The translations under genes and the position numbers were made by a program. The notes below the pieces were generated by a model. The model ran no database searches. It had not been told where the DNA came from and saw only the letters and a program-made list of their open reading frames with translations. A stretch of DNA of 64,000 nucleotides from Onchocerca lupi (lineage: Eukaryota > Nematoda > Chromadorea > Rhabditida > Onchocercidae), in contig JAOVVO010000359.1 of assembly GCA_028564675.1 (NCBI GenBank), positions 16,922 to 80,921 of the forward strand. Reading direction: 5' to 3'. Below are positions 41,101-53,500 of the stretch, one piece after another. Position 1 is the stretch's first letter. Each line of letters opens with the position of its first letter.

Positions 41101-42418
41101 GAAAGGATCGACAAAGTTTTCAATTTTAAATTTTAAGCAAAGAGACACTTTTGGTCCACGAAAAGAAATCGGAAGATTTTGAGTGATTTTTTTTTCGATT
41201 TATTGTTAAAATTTCTGGTATTTCTCAGAAAATTATAAAAACAAATTGAAATTCACAATTATGAATCATCAAAGATGATAAAAGAAATAGTATGATGAAA
41301 TCTGCTGAGAAAAGCTAATAACATTTTTTGAAAAATTGAGATAATAAAAAGAAATTACAGGAAGCAATTTTCCCTTAATTTTCATCTTCGAAATTTTTTA
41401 AATCCGAGTTCCTTATTTTAGATGATATGGTCAAAAAAATAAATACATCAGAAATGTTAAATTGCTAATAATAGTAATTCGATTGACCATAAATTAAATA
41501 AACAAATGTTATTATAAGAAATAATTAAATAAGCAAAAATAACACCAAAATATTAATCAAGTATGTCACCTGCTTCTGCTGATTGGGATTCGTGGATTTA
41601 AGGATACAATTGCAGGTATTTGAAAGTCCTAAAAATGATATTTTTTTTTTAAATTGATATCTTTCAAGAATATCAACTACCTTTCTTTGACAAAAATAAG
41701 AACTTTAAAAATGCCAATTTTAAGCTAATATCCATTTCATTATATTCTAAAACATTGAAATATTTTTTTTTTTTTTAGTTTCAACTGAAAATAGACATCT
41801 AACAAAAATTTTCCACGAGATATATTGCACAGAAATGAAAAAGAAAATTTAAATGAACAAATAAGATGATAAATATTTAGATTCTGATCTATCAGTTTAT
41901 TGAAAATGGCCATTTTCAATTTCTAATAATATCTGAAATTCTTTTGAAATCCTTCGCAACCGTTACACAATTGGAAATTTCTATTAAAATTGAATTTTGA
42001 TGTAAACTGATAGTAATTTCAAATTTTTGCTCAACAAAATTGAAAAATATGAAACTTTGTGGGAAGTGCAACACTTTTTCCTTTTCGGAAAATTCCGGGT
42101 TTTGCACACTTTCTTGAAACTATTTTCAAAAATTATGAAGGAGCGAAAGTAGGCAAAACAACATTGAAAATTACAATGCAACGTTGATGGTCGCTTCTTT
42201 TTTTCTCAACTTAATTAATTAAACTTTTCGATTTCCGGCTTTTTCCCGCAATCATTGCAAACAAATTGCATGAGAGTGAGGAGCTTAGCTTAGCAAATGA
42301 ATTTTGAATAATATAAAACCGGTTTCAACTGTCCCTGTTCTGCAGTTTTGCACACAAATAACGTCAACAATACTGTCGAAAACGTCGTCAATCCTGTTTT
42401 TGCCACTTTCATCGCCAT
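38197..42418 (-). CDS. Orphan, predicted secreted basic low-complexity protein
   Basis: I do not recognise this family. Exons: 42418-42320, 42119-42056, 41628-41570, 40942-40889, 40732-40653, 40486-40235, 39695-39406, 38447-38197; all eight phases join, giving 382 aa. The first exon encodes a signal-peptide-like start: Lys near Met, then a hydrophobic run (TFSTVLLTLFVC) and a polar AEQGQ. Next come Q-rich exons and a very basic centre (RKKTSKRRNG, LRKLLGFTAAQKMRKNSNRK) with dibasic sites. A Ser/Pro/Thr-rich part follows (LPPPAKHTN, SSVGPPGFSPP) and an acidic helical end (IIEELNDAQNFLDLAESMHL). Few cysteines (a CNC motif in exon 3). The last six exons are well supported by splice sites and phase; the first two rest on phase and the hydrophobic start, with weak donors (GTTTTA, GTTTCA). 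An intracellular start elsewhere is the alternative. Confidence 0.6.
41045..41069. repeat. Perfect 10 bp stem-loop in orphan-gene intron
   Basis: AACTACACCT and AGGTGTAGTT are exact complements around a GGAAA loop, flanked by A and T runs that could lengthen the stem. It lies in the intron between the exons at 40942 and 41570. Confidence 0.8.
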
Positions 42419-42503
42419 TGTAGTAATTAAAAATAATAATAACTTGATTAAAAGATTTTTGCCAAATTCATTCTTTCGTTTTCTGGAAATTGATACTGAT
42501 AAT

Positions 42504-42705
42504 AATGATAATGCACATAAACATAATTCTGTAAGTAAAAGTCTTTTTACCAGCAGAATTATGTTATCATCATTAAAGAAAAATAATCAGTGATAATTTT
42601 CTATCTTCAATAACTGAATAATGATACTGCACGTAAACATAATTCTGTTGATAATCATCATCAAAGAGAAAAAATTGGTGGTACTTTTCTATCTTTAATA
42701 ACTGA
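42504..42705. repeat. Imperfect tandem duplication upstream of the orphan gene
   Basis: Two adjacent segments of about 112 and 89 bp share GCAC[AG]TAAACATAATTCTGT near their start and 'tttctatcttcaataactgaa' at their end. An indel separates the copies. The location is the 5' flank of the orphan gene, so it could affect its promoter. Confidence 0.65.
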
Positions 42706-44500
42706 ACTTGTCGGTTCTAACATTTAATACAGAATTATATAATCAAAAAATAATAGACCATGACACTTTCATTATTTTTAAATTTTTGACGAGAATTTGA
42801 AGTTTCCAAACTTTAGTTTGGAAAAATAAACAAGTTTTGCAAAATTTGCAATAAACAGAACAAGTAGTTGAATATATAAATAACATTGCAGATGTAATAT
42901 TTTATAATGTAATTATAGTGTAAAGCTGTATCAATTCATAATATTTACTTTTTAAAATTGTAATTCAATGTAGATATTGATTTGCCAAAAATATATCTTA
43001 GCTGATTTTTCATAACGCAAAAAGAATTTTCATAAAGTTAGACGAATACAAGATAACTGGTCATATTCGATAAACTTTTCGTTCAACAATGGGATGCAAT
43101 GAATGATTTAAAATTTAATAATTTATTTAATGTAAAAAAAGATTATTCAAAGTGAAGAAACGACATTCTTCAAAAATTTTGTGATTTCGAAATGTCGAAA
43201 AATTATTCCCTTCAAAAAATTCTTAAAGGAATTATCACAATCACTATTCTATAAACATAAAATTTATCGAATAATGTAAGGATAGAGTGTTAAAAATTAT
43301 AAAATTAGAAGTCAGAAATGGTGTTAGATAAAAACTAGAACAAAAAAACTTGTTCATTGCGATCAACATCTTATATAACGCTTTATATGACTTGCTTTGA
43401 AATATAAATTAAAGAAAGATATGTTTAGCAATATTTATGATTTTGATTAATGTCATGTTTATATCATCAAAAATACTCTTGCATGCTAAAACATGCTTTT
43501 ATTAAAGCACTGATTCAATTTGCCAATTAAAAAGTAACCATTTGCCCTTAAAAAACATCATTTGAAACTGTCGAGAAGATTTGTATTCAACAAAAGATAT
43601 TAGCATGTATATTTAAACATGAATGGATCGATTAATTTTTGAGGTCTGTAACTCATTTATACATTGATGCACTTTTAAGCTTTTTCATTATGAATTCAAA
43701 TCTCTAAAATTCAAGAAAAACTTTGCATAATTCCTGTAGAAATAGCAGCAAGCAATTTTAATTTCGAGATCAAGCATTGTAAAGTTGTTGAAATAATAAC
43801 AACAAGATGACAATGAAATAATAATCGTAGTAATAACGATGATTACAATAATGATCATCGCGATTACTCAAAACTTTGCTTGCTTTTGTCCAGCAAATAA
43901 GGAAATATCGCCAGTCAATGAAATATAATGAAAATATTGGCATTAAGATTTCGAAAAATATTCTCTCGAAAATCTACTGAGCAAGAATTACTGATATGTT
44001 TGGATGAATGATATACAAGTGAAGAAATGAATTTGCTACTAAATTCGAATTGATCAAATATACAATACATATTCATAATTTTCACATCCTATTTGTCACC
44101 AACACAACACAGATCATTGTCAATAACTGATTGTCATTATCATTAACAATCGTCCAATACCAATAATCACTATTCATCGATCTAAGATATTGCAGAGACA
44201 TTACCTGTTTCAGAAAATACATAAATAAGGCGCTAAAATAGGATTCTTGATGAAAGATGCTATAATCAGATCATGTCATAATTTCTTTACTGTCCCATTT
44301 TTTTTTTTTTTTTTTTTTGAATCAAGAAATAACATAAGTTTAGAAACAAGTATTTAAGACAAATAAATATAATAAAAAAAAAAAAAAGAAAAAGTGAAAC
44401 AGATGAGGGGATGGAAGAAAATGGAAAGTAAGTAAATAAACAAATATGGAAATAATTCAATTAAATAAGTTTGGTTACTTGATTAAATTACCTATTTACT

Positions 44501-44681
44501 GAAGGGAAAGTTACTGTTGTAAATAAAAATAATTATGACTCGTCTTATTTAACAATAATTAATTGTTGTTATTCCCTTCTATTTAACTTATAAAAAACAC
44601 CATGTTAAATAGAAGAGAAATAATAATTGTTAGTGCAAGACGAGTCTTAGCTTTCTTGTATTTACACCAATAATTTCCCCT
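44501..44681. mobile_element. Palindromic MITE-like element
   Basis: The whole 180 bp segment is an inverted repeat with arms of about 85 bp. Outer arms share GGGAAA-TTA-TG-TGTAAATA; middle arms are GACTCGTCTT and AAGACGAGTC; inner arms are CTTCTATTTAAC and GTTAAATAGAAG. No coding capacity. It fits a foldback MITE, and transcripts would form a long hairpin. Confidence 0.7.
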
Positions 44682-44822
44682 GGTAAAGTGGGCAATTTTA
44701 GTTTAAATTTTAAAAAATAGTGTCAATAAACTAATAAAGGCGGATTTATAAAGCATGCTACTTTTTTTCAGGTTTTGCTGATATTTCTGGCAATCAGTAT
44801 GCATATTCTTCTTTCTGTTATA

Positions 44823-44960
44823 ATTTATATAAATAAAAATGTGAATATTTGTTGAGGTTTTTGACAAAACATTGCAAATTCTGCACCGATCGCTTTGAAA
44901 TTTTGAAACAACATTACATTCGAACAGGAACACATTTTTATATAGATATACCTACTTTTT
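44823..44960. mobile_element. TIR-element fragment, copy C
   Basis: It starts TTATATAAATAAAAATGTG and keeps the internal blocks 'ttttgacaaaacattgca' and TATAGATATACCTACTTTTT seen in copies A and B. It then breaks off into the minisatellite at about 44985. Truncated and non-coding. Confidence 0.6.
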
Positions 44961-44984
44961 TTTTCAACCTGCTAGCAAAGACAA

Positions 44985-45117
44985 ACGTGTTTACTGCCAA
45001 AATGCCATAAGGATAAACATGTTTCCCGCCAAAACACTCCGATTAACAAACAAACAAGATGAGATCAACCATCAATGGCTTACTTGATTTACTGCTAGAT
45101 AATAGTCGATAAATAAT
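44985..45117 (+). repeat. Minisatellite plus linker block between copies C and B
   Basis: Two units of the AAACATGTTTCCCGCCAAAA type (44985-45035) are followed by CTCCGATTAACAAACAAACA and a 60 bp linker that runs straight into copy B. The same order (unit, linker, TIR element) is seen at 28558-28656, so the pieces appear to move or be copied together. Confidence 0.6.
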
Positions 45118-45288
45118 TTATATAAATAAAAATGTAAATGTTCGTTGTGGCTTTTGACACAATATTTCAAGTTTTTCACCGACTGCATTCGAATACGCGC
45201 GTGTTTTTAACAGATATACCTTTTTTTTTTGACCTGTCACATCTGTGACAGGTAAAAGTAAGTAAGTGGATATTTTTATTTATATAGA
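45118..45288. mobile_element. Small TIR element, copy B, with perfect hairpin
   Basis: About 170 bp between inverted ends TTATATAAATAAAAATGT and ATATTTTTATTTATATA. It carries the internal T-run block and an exact 22 bp palindromic hairpin ACCTGTCACA-TC-TGTGACAGGT (45232-45253). It is the least decayed of the three copies. Confidence 0.65.
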
Positions 45289-48200
45289 CTATCTGGATGC
45301 TACAACGTGGCCGCCTTGCAAATAAGCTAGTTTATAAATAAATTTGTCGCATCTTTTCTTTTCATTTCACAATAATGAATATGAAAATATGATAATTAAA
45401 TTATGGACATGATAAAGAATAAGTAAGTATTGGTAAATAGGAAGACTGCAAGTTTTAGCATGAACATTCTTCTGTTGAATTACAATTAATTTATATGAAA
45501 GATCTAAAAATAAATGAGGATTTACTGACTAACGCTGATTTGAATTTTTATCAAGTTCAAATTAAGGCTTTCTTAAAATGTACGGAGATGGTGATAGAAA
45601 ACTAAAGGAACGATAGGAAAATGTAAGTAGGAATTAGAATTTGAGCGCTTGCAAAATATTCTCTTTAAAAGAAGAAAATAAAAAATTTTAATCCGCAATT
45701 GAAAGATTCAAAAAGAAAATAAATTATGAAGAAAATAAAAATAAATACGCAACGACAGAAAGACAGATTCTGTCAAGCAGACATGAAATTAGTAACCAAA
45801 AATGAAGAGTTTTAAAAAACGCAAACTGATTCATCTCAATGGAATAAGGGCTTAGAAGTAAATTGAATCGCGAAAAAAGTAAAATTATAAGCAGAGATCT
45901 GAAAAGGGCATTGATGTGAAAAAATTGAAAAAAGGAAGAGGAAGATTAAAGAAATAGTTACAAGAAATGAACAAATGTTCACTGAACTGAAAAGTTAGTC
46001 AAATAATCACAAAAGTTTGGTTCTTTTATAAATTGTGCTAACAGTACAACTGTTAATTTATTAAATGTCCGGAAGGCAATTTGGGTTAAATAATTAGCAT
46101 AAAATAATTCTTTTGTTAAAATATAGGAACTATTTTCTCAATATTATCTTGGCAATTTTAAATTTTTATCTAAACTTTTTCCTGACTGTTGACCAATGTC
46201 AGCAAATCATCGTTAGATAAAGGAAATTCCAAGTTGAACAAAGAAAAAAAAAATCTGATTGATTTGAATGAACTTAATTTTAGTGCTAATAGAAATATTA
46301 ATCATAAATTGCCGCTTTTATTTCAACTAATCAATTCTATCAAGTCTGTTAACGATTTCTCTCTCTTTTGTCTCCACGTTAAAATATGAAATATATTGAG
46401 TAATAAATTAATGCTTCGTCACATCCTTCAAATTTATTGAACTATTTTAGAAAGGATTTGAGATTGTTAAAATTTCAAAATGTTCTCAAATAATTTACTA
46501 TATATTTTCAAGTATTTAACTTTTTTTGTGAAATAATATCAGCTAAGAATTCATTATTGATCGATGAGTATCGCAAATCTCGATGTAGTTTTTTCAAAAA
46601 AAAAAAAAAAAAGAAAAAAAAATAGGACGGATAACTGCCAAGCCTGAATCTGCATACATCTCTATTATTATCAATGGAATTGGTCGAATAGATATATGCT
46701 CAACAATGAAATTGACCAGAAGTTTTTGAGAAATCAGATTATCTTTAAATCTTTAATTAATTATCAGGATCTAATCAACATTATTTTTATTACCAGCAAA
46801 ATTATCAGACTTTATTCTTCAATGTAAAGCATCTTCCATCTTATATAACGTCTTTATCAAAGAGAGCGTCAGATAAAACCAGATTTCATTAAAATGCTTG
46901 TAACTGAATCAATTCATTGAATTCACTTCAGTGTGCATGTATCAGTGTGCTTTGTTTATAATTTGTTCTGATAAACGAGCTTAAAATTAAACTGAATTTA
47001 AACATGAGAAAATTCAGCGCAATTGAAACTTACAGCATAATAAGCTAGTAAGTAAAATAGTCATGGAATTGTATTTTGAAAAAAATAAATAAATAAACAA
47101 ATCAACAGTAATACTGTTCGGGAAAGATTACTTTGAAATATTATAATTCAAGAAGGATTACATTGAATGCCTTATAATGTCAGAGCTCAAGCGATTTGAA
47201 ACACTTCTTTGAAAACAGGTTTAAATGATGATGTCAAACAAGGTTGGAATGATATTAATTTCAAAATCTGAGTCAAAAAAATATTGAAAAGAAAATGAAA
47301 CTGAGTAATTCTTGGAGAAATTTTTGCCTGTCCTAAACATTATTTGCTTCTTATTTTTTTCCTTTTTTAGAAAATTTCCGATTAAATGGATCATTTTTCT
47401 TCTTTTTCATTTTTATAAGATAGAATAAGCAATAAGTATTACTCACCTGCAATATGAGAAAAATTTATTTGCAGCAATTATAAAACTAATTAATTCATAG
47501 CAAATGTTTGTCTACTAATAAGTTAACTGTGGAAAATCAGCTAAATGAATAGATGTTTCTTTATACTTAGGCCCCTGCATATAGCAATCAGACCTTCCTT
47601 TTTCAAGAAAAATCAATTACCGTAGCATTCCGAAAGGGAAGGATGAAAAATTGTTTCAGTTGTTCTCAGAAAAAGAATATTATAAGAAATGTTTTGATTT
47701 CTTATTTGATGCATATTGTATTGAATATTAACTTTGACGAGTAGAAATTAAGTGAGAAAAAGTGCAAATTAAATCAAACAGTAATAAAATTTAAGAAATA
47801 TAAAACAAAACATTTTGCGCATCTTTTAAACCAATAAAGAAAGATTCATAGAAGAGATGGGAAGGAAAGAATCAGATTTCATTCCAACTAATTGGAATAT
47901 TATGTGGAAACATCACTTGAAGATGGTATCAATGACAGCATTCCTCTTTAACTGATACTATTGCATGATGCCACAAGAGATGCATATCAAGTTGTAGAAG
48001 TTATCATCGATCTAAGCAATTATTCTGTTCATACCGGTTTCTTGCATTTAGTCAAAACTGCTTCTTTAAGATTCGAAGGACAAAGGGTAATAATGGCAGG
48101 ACAACAAAGCATAAGGAAAACAAAGTGATAAGCAAATTTCAATAATGGCAACGATAAAGCTATAAATGCAATAATTGACATAAATCATTGATATTGGATA

Positions 48201-48904
48201 AAATAGTTACTTCTCGATTTTCTTTCTTTATTCGAGAAATTATTAATATTTTAATTAAATATCTGTTGCTGTTGAAAAGTCCATTCTGTATAACTGTATT
48301 GATTGAATTTTAATTTAATCTTAATTCGAGTCGATCCAAAATTATCTTTGTCTTTTGAAAACTTTGAATTAATTTGCTTCCTCATTGAACAATTCTTTGT
48401 TTTATTCTCTGTTTAATAGCTTTTGAATACGATAAATTGTAGTGGTATTATGAATTTAATTTTAGGAGGAATAAAATTAAATAAGAAATATTTTCAGCAA
48501 CAAAGCTCACAATTGGATAAAAACTTCATGACACGAACTGAAAATTTGAATTGCTAATTTATTATTCTTCAAATACATGCAGTGTAAATCAATTACTGTT
48601 GACTGAATAACTATGATGAAATAAAGAGCCGCTACTTCCACCGGAAATATTTTTTAAATAAAATAAATTGTAGCAGCATTTTTTCTTTTCGAAATAATTT
48701 ATCTATCGGCGAAAAAGACGACGGAAATGGTGAACGGTTTTTCTAATTCGCTTGTACTGCTGATTCAAACACAAATATATGGAATTTTATGCAATTTTTC
48801 TCAAAATTATCATAAGAATAAATATATGATTTGCAATAAAGATAACTTCATTGTCTTAAACTAAGACAAATAACATAACCATTTTCAGCATAATAATGTC
48901 TTTG

Positions 48905-48931
48905 AAAAAAAAAAAAAAAAAAAAAAAAAAA
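48905..48931. repeat. Poly-A tract
   Basis: A 27-base uninterrupted A run in the intergenic region between the orphan and NHL genes. Confidence 0.9.
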
Positions 48932-49350
48932 CAAATAAAAAATAAGTGATATCTTGGGAGAAAGAGGAATAAAAAGATAAAAAACTGCAAATAGAGGAGT
49001 TCAATGCCAGATTTTTCGAGAAATTTTAATAAGTCATATCCTAATTATAAGACAATTTTTTCTTTCATTGGTTATCGCATTTTGCAAAGCTTTCTTAAAC
49101 TGGAGAGAGAAATTCTAATTTTATTTCCCTATGACATTTCAAAAATATTCCGTGAAAGATAAAATTTATTAAAAATTGACAATTGAAATAAAGTACATTT
49201 TCATTTAAAATTGATCAAATTTTGAAGAGAAGAAAGAAATCAAAGGGCGAAGCAAATCTAAATGTTTTATGTCAATCGCTCAAAAGAAATTCCACATATT
49301 TTGAAGTGATGATAAGAAGCAAAAATGAAAAAGTCGATAGACTTAAAAAA

Positions 49351-49378
49351 AAAATAAAATAAAATAAAATAAAATAAA
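49351..49378. repeat. AAAAT pentanucleotide microsatellite
   Basis: Five to six perfect AAAAT units follow an A run. Intergenic and without apparent function. Confidence 0.9.
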
Positions 49379-50511
49379 GGGGAAAAATAGTTAAAATAAG
49401 GCGCTGATTCTTCGCGATAACTGCATATTAATAAAGCCTAAAAGATCTCGAAAAATTCAACGAATTTGTATATTAATTTTTATTTAAAGGCAAACTAGAA
49501 TCAATGTTTTCGAACTTTTGAATCACAAAAAAGAACTTGAACATTTGATGCAGGATATATAATGATTCGAGAGAAATCAATTAGTAAAGATTCTGGATTT
49601 CGCTCAATTTCTTCGAAACTTGGGATTTAAAATTAAAGTCTTGCGAAATTCCAAAATCTCGAAAAACTCAAGGTTTCATCGGCAAATTTTTGCTAAAAAA
49701 TAAAAAATAGTGAAAAATTGGAAGGATAAAAAGTAGCCTTAAAAATATCAATGATATAACGACAAAAAAATAAGAATAATAATACAAAATAATAATATAA
49801 AGATACTAATAGAAAAAATAATAATGGAAGGCACGAAAAATCTAAGCAATGCTTTAACAGCAAAAGTATTGCATATAAACATTAAGACATCTAAGAGAAT
49901 TGGTATACAGACTAGTATATTACTCGTCGGAGTTATCATTTATTTAATAAAGCGGAAATACAATTAATCACATTTATTATTAAACGATGAGCATTTGTTG
50001 AAAAGAAAGCGATAAGTCATTCTTAAAGCACAGTGACATAGAAGTCATTTCGAATGCAATAAGCTGCAATTTTGTATCTAAAATAAAAACGTCGAGATAT
50101 TTTATAAGGCAAGTTATTCGCAGGGAATTAAATGTAATTTCTTTATTCAGTTTTCTTGAAATTATAAAAATTAATGACTTCTAAAACAAAAAAAAAACTG
50201 AATTTCGAGTGGATAAAATTCCAGTTATATGCAGTATCCTAAAAAAGATTACATGAATTGACGAATGGTTTATGTCAATGAAATCCAGAAATCCATCAGA
50301 AACAAGAATTTTGAAACTTTCCTAACTGCATTTCTTAATTTTTCGAATCAAACAAAAATGAAATCAGAAACAAAAGAATGTATCATGCGATTTAATTGTA
50401 AAAGAAAGTCTTTTCAGTTATTAAGAAGGATTAATTATTACTTGTTTTCGCCAGACTAAATTAATGAGATATAAAATCCGAAAAAAAAAAAATGTCCGTC
50501 TCCAGTAGCGA

Positions 50512-53500
50512 TTAAACCTGATTCGGTTTTCTCGTTGGTCTTGGTAGTGAAATAGCTCTTCGATCTGATTTTGGTGTTTCCGAGCTGATTGAGCAACATG
50601 ATGATACTAGTACTCCATTCACCAAATACCTTAAGCAAATAACTTCCCGGCGAGCAAAACAAGTCATGTAGATCCAATCACCCTGAAAGTCAAACAAAAA
50701 ATCATACACGTTTATCTTTTTTATTTCATTTAATTCAGAAACTTTAAAAATCATAAAGTAATCTCATTAAAGCGGTGAGCAATAACTTCAACATTATCGA
50801 TGTAAAAAAATGAACCATTTTTGATACAAACAATCAGCAAAAAGAAAATTAAATAAAAATTTTTAGCAAAATTAAAAAAAAAAAAAAGATCAACTTACAT
50901 GTGCAGTAATTCCAAGAGCTTCTTGGGGGCCCAACGGGGTAGGAATAACAATTTCTTTTATATAACGCATTCCTTTCGTATTGCTTAGCAATGCCCATAA
51001 ACGACTAGTAGCGTAGTCAAGTATCAACAAATTTCCAAGCTGAAGAAAACTGAGCATATAAAATTTACAAGTTGAAAGCTAACTAAATGGTAAAATTTTA
51101 CGAATGTTTTATCCACTAATGATAAGTGAGATGGATGTAAAGATATTATAACACAGATAAACGTACATAAAACTAACTTACTGAATCGACAATAGCACTG
51201 GCAGGATTTTTTATACATTCATCAAGTTTATACGTTTTCGTTAAATCATATTCATTGATCAGTGTACCAGTATGATCTACCACGAAAAGTAATATACGAT
51301 TTTGGGCTGCATCACATGTTAGTAGCACCACAGCTCTGAAAAAAGAATCAACTGATAATTTTAACTAAAGAATGCGAAAACTTAAAAAGACAAGACTGAA
51401 TGCCATGTTATCAGGACTTCTTTCTCAAGGCAGATTCATGATCCTTTCCAGTTCCAACCGAGTCGGCAAGAGTGCATTGCAAGGAGAGATAAGATAATAT
51501 TGATGATAATAATGGATGGTCAGATATATCACATATTTTTATAGAAAGAAAAATTTAAAATAAGGGGACTAAAAGTTTCCCAAGTAACTAAGAATCTCAG
51601 TAAACTCTGAATCATAATTTAGAATTTCCTTGAGTTTCTGCTTCTACTAGGAAAATAAGAAAACAAACTTGTATTCGGCTTGGTCTTCGGCTATTCGAAG
51701 GTATTGATATCGCGTTTTTTTCGACTCCTTTAGGATCTTCCACCCCTGAAAAAGAAATGAGCTTGACAAAGCTTGACACTTTTCAAGTCAGTAAATAGAT
51801 TTCAATAATCATTCAGAAAATATATCATTTCAAAATTGAATCTTGATAAAATAATCATAAAAAATTAATCGAACTAAAAAATTTGTATAAAAAGCTTACT
51901 TTCCTCGACTGATTATACATCCATATTGCTGATCGATGATTATCTCCGGAAATTACAAATAATTCGCCACGTGGGCTCACTGTTATCCATCGTGTTCTAC
52001 TCAACTCAATCTTCGGTTCTTTGGGACATGGAATTACCTGAGAAGAAAGGGAAATCAAAAGCGTACACTATATATATATATTTCCAATGTTATGTACAAA
52101 TAATATAGATAAATTCAGAGAAAGACCACACAAATCTAGATGATTTTAGAACCTCAAATTTCAAATATCCAGAAATCTTTCCCAATTTAATATGCTTCTG
52201 AAAAAACAGAACTATTTATTTCTCAAATATTCAAAGAAAATTTACCTCTACTTTTTTGAAACGATTTGTAATATCAAATGCATGTATGCTTCGTCCTTTG
52301 CTGTGCATCATGCTAACTAGAAGACGCCAATTTGTCGGGTCAATGGTCAACGATGATGCCGAACCATCCCGTGTTGGTAAATGTTGCAATACTTCTCCCT
52401 TACATGTTACTATATATACACCTGGAACAAAAACTAGTAATTTCGGAAATTTACATTTAGCAATAACTAAAGAGAAGTATCGCTATACCTAGCGATAAAT
52501 GCACATTGAAAAATTTTAAGTAATCAAGCTTGTAGTGTCCAAAATAAAAATTTGAGGAAGATCAGAAGTCATAACTAAGTATTACGTTTAGACCCTGATA
52601 TAAAATTTAAGATTCAACATCAGAAAATGATCAATTTTTAGAACAAGGAATTAAAGATCAAGAAGCGCGAAGACTGTTTCAAATGGACCAACAAGGATAA
52701 ACATGTTTCTCCGCCAAAACAATAACAAAAGGACAAACATGTTTTCCTGTTAAAGCGATAAACATGTGAGAAGAGGAAGAGTCCCGAAAGGAATTAAAAG
52801 ATTCGGATTTTGGAGTAAGGTCAGTTTAGCTACAAGTTTCTATACCGAAGTAGCTGCAGTTCTACGAAACAAGAATCGACGCATTTACGGCAATAATTCG
52901 ACAGTCCAAATCGACGCGAGTAACAATTCAATAGAACATCACTGTTAATACCCTTTCAATATTTATCTTATATAGTTCATTTATTGTTTACTATTGTATA
53001 ATATAATATTATATATAATATCTATTATTCAATAAAGCCTATAGCTGTCCTTTCCGAGTCACAATAGCAACAAGAATCCATCTACAAACCAACCAATCTA
53101 TAATTCAATTATACAAGCTCAATCAGATTTCTTTCCCAAATTTCTTCCGTATTTCGATCACTTATTAAACTGTCCAAAACAGCTAAAAATAGCTGATGGG
53201 AAAAATAAAATATGCGAAACCTTGAAGAATCATTCAAAAATTTACCTCCACAACTATCGGAAACAGCAAACAGTTGTTTCTTGCTAAAAATGTTGGGTAA
53301 GGAAATAATATCAATTGGTCGCGAAAACAATTGTTCACCGAAACGAATGAAATTTGGTTCCATTGATTGGTTCTCTATTGTAAGAATGGTTGATGTTGAT
53401 GGATCACAGCTGGATATCGTCTGCTCACACAGTGGTGCTTGCAGCTTTAAAGCAAAATAAAGAGAAAATCACTTAAAATTAAAATTCTTTAAGGATGTGA

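Larger units (their letters stand above)
42419..50511. other. 8 kb repeat-bearing intergenic region
   Basis: This lies between the start of the orphan gene and the 3' end of the NHL gene. It contains an imperfect tandem duplication (42504-42705), a 180 bp palindromic element (44501-44681), two modular repeat copies (44823-45290), a possible decayed coding stretch (about 45495-46010), a 27-base A run and an AAAAT microsatellite. No intact gene was found; the open frame at 46189-46389 has no supporting splice or homology context. Confidence 0.5.

Noticed and set aside
42348..42593. 81-codon plus-strand open frame rich in Asn
   Set aside because: It is antisense to the proposed signal-peptide exon of the orphan gene and extends into a simple tandem duplication with AAT/GAT runs.
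52766..52948. 60-codon frame inside the LTR-like copy 2
   Set aside because: The same position in copy 1 is not open, so it is repeat sequence rather than a conserved gene.
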